Origin: Pseudomonas japonica
GTDB taxonomy: Bacteria; Pseudomonadota; Gammaproteobacteria; Pseudomonadales; Pseudomonadaceae
DNA length: 32,690 nucleotides
Assembly: GCF_900188455.1 (NCBI RefSeq)
Contig: NZ_FZOL01000041.1
Coordinates: forward strand, 1 to 32,690
Direction: 5' to 3'
Under the pieces are notes generated by a model that saw nothing but the letters and a program-made list of their open reading frames with translations, was not told the origin of the DNA and made no database searches. This document shows, piece after piece, positions 30,836 to 32,690 of the stretch. The number at the start of each line of letters is the position of its first letter. The first letter of the stretch is position 1. The position numbers and the translations under genes are program-made.

Positions 30836-32447
30836 TTTCACTCGCGTACTCGCCACCTACGACAACGTCAATGCTCCACTCCAGCGCTGGTTGCCAGCCG
30901 AACGTGTCAGCGAGTTGGGCAAGCTTTTGCACAGCCGAGCAGCACGTGTGCGTGCGCAGATCATGGTTTATGGGCTCTACAACGCGGGCAAGAGCACGCT
31001 GCTCAACGCCCTGATGGGCCGTGCCGAAGCGCCCATGGCCGACCACCCGGAAACCTCGGTGGTGGCCGAATATCCTTGGCAGGGATACGTGCTCCTGGAC
31101 ACGCCGGGGATCGATGCGCCGATCACGCATGAGCAAGTTGCTACGCAACAATTGCAGGACAGCGAAGTGGTGCTGTTCGTGGTGGCCGCTGGCGGCACGA
31201 TCGACGAGGCCGCCACCTGGGAACGCTTGGTGAAAATTGTTGGCTCCGGGCGCCGAGTGATGCTGGTCGTCAACAACAAGGCCGGAGTGCAGCACGACAG
31301 CCGCGACTTCTTCAGCATCAACGACAACCTGCGCAAGTATCTGCAGAACGCCGCCCTCCCCTATGGTATTGACGATATCCTGGAGCAAGTGCCGATTCAC
31401 TGGGTAAATGCCAAGGCGGCCCTGCGCGGCCGGGTGGAAAGCAAGGAGCCGCTGGTGGAGTTCAGTGGCATCCTCGAACTGGAACATGCGCTAAGCGATT
31501 TCCTTGCCAGCAGTGACCGTGGCGTGATGTTAAAAACCTGCCACAAAGACCTGCAAGAAGCCATTGAACTGGCCCTGATGCGCCTGCATCAGGCTGGCGG
31601 CAATGAGCAGGCGCAGGCACTGGACAAAGCCCGCCTGCAGATCGACAGCGAACGTGACCGGCTGCAGAGCGTGCTACGTCATCACCTCGACAGCCGCTGC
31701 GTACGCGCCAAGTCGAGTGTCGTAGCGCTGATCAACGATGCACACCGGCAACCCGCTGAACAGGCTGAGCAGGCCATGGAAGACGGCGCCTCAAAAGTCA
31801 TCGCAGCGCTGACCGCCGACATGATGACCGCCCTCAATAACGAGTTGCCGACCACCCAACGCAAACTTGAAGACATTGGCCAGACGTTGGCCGACAGCGC
31901 CTTCGGTGCTGCTCACGCCTGCGTGAATGGCGTGAATCGCGAGGGCAACGGCAGTGACGACAGTGGGTTGTCGCCAGCGCTCAAGGACGCCATGCGCAAG
32001 ATGCCCATGGGTGACCTGAAAACGATGACCGAGCAAGGCGTGAAGAAAGCGCTGGAGCTGGGCAAAGAGCTGCTACCCACTTTGTTCAAGGGGATCGGCA
32101 AAAAGACCATGGAGCGTTGGGCCGCTATGGCAGGACGCTGGGCTGGCCCGCTGCTACAGGCAGGGGTGGCCATCTACGGTATCTACAAGGCCATCAGCAG
32201 TGAAAAGGCCGAAAAGGCCGCGCTGGATCGCCAGACCAAGGCAGTCGAGGATGCGGCCAGTACCTTTGTCGAAGACTTGCGCCAAGCCTATCTGAACCAG
32301 ATTGCTCTGGTGATTGAGGAAGTCTTCAAGCCGATCGATGAATGGATGGTGACCCAGCGCGCGCTGCTCGTGCAGAGCGGGCAAGAACAGACGCAAGACC
32401 AGCATTTGTTCGAAGAAGCCCTGCTGGCACTACGTCAAGCGTATTGA
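30822..32447 (+). CDS. Dynamin-like GTPase 3 (541 aa)
   Basis: The N-terminal GTPase domain has P-loop GLYNAGKS (51-58), DTPGID (93-98) and a near-canonical G4 NKAG (152-155), the best preserved of the three. A helical stalk follows (about 240-350, with ALDKARLQIDSERDRLQSVLRHHL), then a hydrophobic segment at about 426-459 (MERWAAMAGRWAGPLLQAGV, AIYGIYKAIS) that may touch the membrane, and a C-terminal helical bundle. It begins inside the end of GTPase 2, with AAGGA upstream of the ATG. The P-loop and DTPGID are close to those of GTPase 1, suggesting that these two arose by duplication, while GTPase 2 is more distant. It ends the operon. Confidence 0.82.
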   Translation: MALPDFTRVLATYDNVNAPLQRWLPAERVSELGKLLHSRAARVRAQIMVYGLYNAGKSTLLNALMGRAEAPMADHPETSVVAEYPWQGYVLLDTPGIDAPITHEQVATQQLQDSEVVLFVVAAGGTIDEAATWERLVKIVGSGRRVMLVVNNKAGVQHDSRDFFSINDNLRKYLQNAALPYGIDDILEQVPIHWVNAKAALRGRVESKEPLVEFSGILELEHALSDFLASSDRGVMLKTCHKDLQEAIELALMRLHQAGGNEQAQALDKARLQIDSERDRLQSVLRHHLDSRCVRAKSSVVALINDAHRQPAEQAEQAMEDGASKVIAALTADMMTALNNELPTTQRKLEDIGQTLADSAFGAAHACVNGVNREGNGSDDSGLSPALKDAMRKMPMGDLKTMTEQGVKKALELGKELLPTLFKGIGKKTMERWAAMAGRWAGPLLQAGVAIYGIYKAISSEKAEKAALDRQTKAVEDAASTFVEDLRQAYLNQIALVIEEVFKPIDEWMVTQRALLVQSGQEQTQDQHLFEEALLALRQAY

Positions 32448-32690
32448 CTCGGTAAGGGGGCGCGTACAGACGACTCGGGTAGCCTGGGCGGGATCTCAGG
32501 CTCACAGCTCCCTCATCAGCATTATCCCTTTGATGCCGATAGCAACTAATACCAAGGATTTTGTCACCGGCTAGACGGTGGTGCCCTCACACAACTAGGC
32601 TCTGTATGAAAACCTTTGAAATTCCGTCAACGCCCCAGCCCGTCTGAGTTTCCGTAGAGTTCTGGCCTTTTCAACGCAGGACTCTGCCAT
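32448..32690. other. Right-edge non-coding segment
   Basis: No gene is supported. AGCCTG (32481-32486) and CAGGCT (32497-32502) form a small hairpin without a T-run, a weak terminator for the operon. From about 32597 the text GGCTCTGTATGAAAA resembles the terminal repeat style of insertion sequences, but the window ends before this can be judged. Confidence 0.25.

Noticed and set aside
32597..32690. Insertion-sequence end at the right edge
   Set aside because: GGCTCTGTATGAAAA looks like a terminal repeat, but no transposase frame or second end is in view.

Overview
The window is a piece of a GC-rich Pseudomonas chromosome. The evidence is the gene content and order: cysI, DUF934, sohB, histidine phosphatase, SCP2, phosphotransferase, SDR, TSUP, nudC, enoyl-CoA hydratase, nhaB. 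From memory this resembles the PA1838-PA1820 neighbourhood of P. aeruginosa. Pseudomonas REP-type palindromes between convergent genes agree with this. Two stretches are visibly AT-richer and look acquired: about 1.9-7.0 kb, and from about 27.2 kb to the right edge. No rRNA, tRNA or CRISPR array was seen.

Layout. (1) 1-1908: end of the sulfite/nitrite reductase operon, a terminator, then convergent sohB. (2) 1892-6982: an integrated element of about 5.07 kb bounded by 17-bp direct repeats (TCTGCAAGAAACTCCAC). It sits exactly across the GTG start of sohB. It carries an FRG-domain gene on the plus strand. On the minus strand it carries a tyrosine integrase, a Bro-N protein, an HNH/AP2 endonuclease and small phage-like genes. 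It also holds two near-identical copies of a promoter of the type used by T7-like (gh-1-type) single-subunit phage RNA polymerases. TTCTAACA repeats at 11-bp pitch lie inside both ends and look like integrase arm sites. (3) 6983-17174: core genes for acyl-CoA/lipid-type chemistry (phosphatase, SCP2, APH-like kinase, SDR, dienoyl-CoA isomerase-like protein), a TSUP permease, NudC, NhaB and an SF1 helicase. (4) 17404-24490: phosphoglucomutase, then a repair cassette of a VRR-NUC nuclease and a DinG/XPD-like helicase behind a good LexA box, then an unrecognised 460-residue protein. (5) 25000-27161: an MDR oxidoreductase divergent from a LysR regulator. (6) 27656-32447: a compact four-gene operon of three dynamin-like GTPases and a small membrane-anchored coiled-coil protein. 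It recalls the Leo/Eleos class of bacterial dynamin systems, probably as island cargo that continues past the window.

The two parts most worth attention are the sohB-borne element with T7-type promoters (a decayed temperate T7-like prophage or a satellite that responds to a T7-like phage) and the three-GTPase dynamin operon (candidate phage defence or membrane remodelling). Family assignments rest on motifs read by eye. No database search was run.
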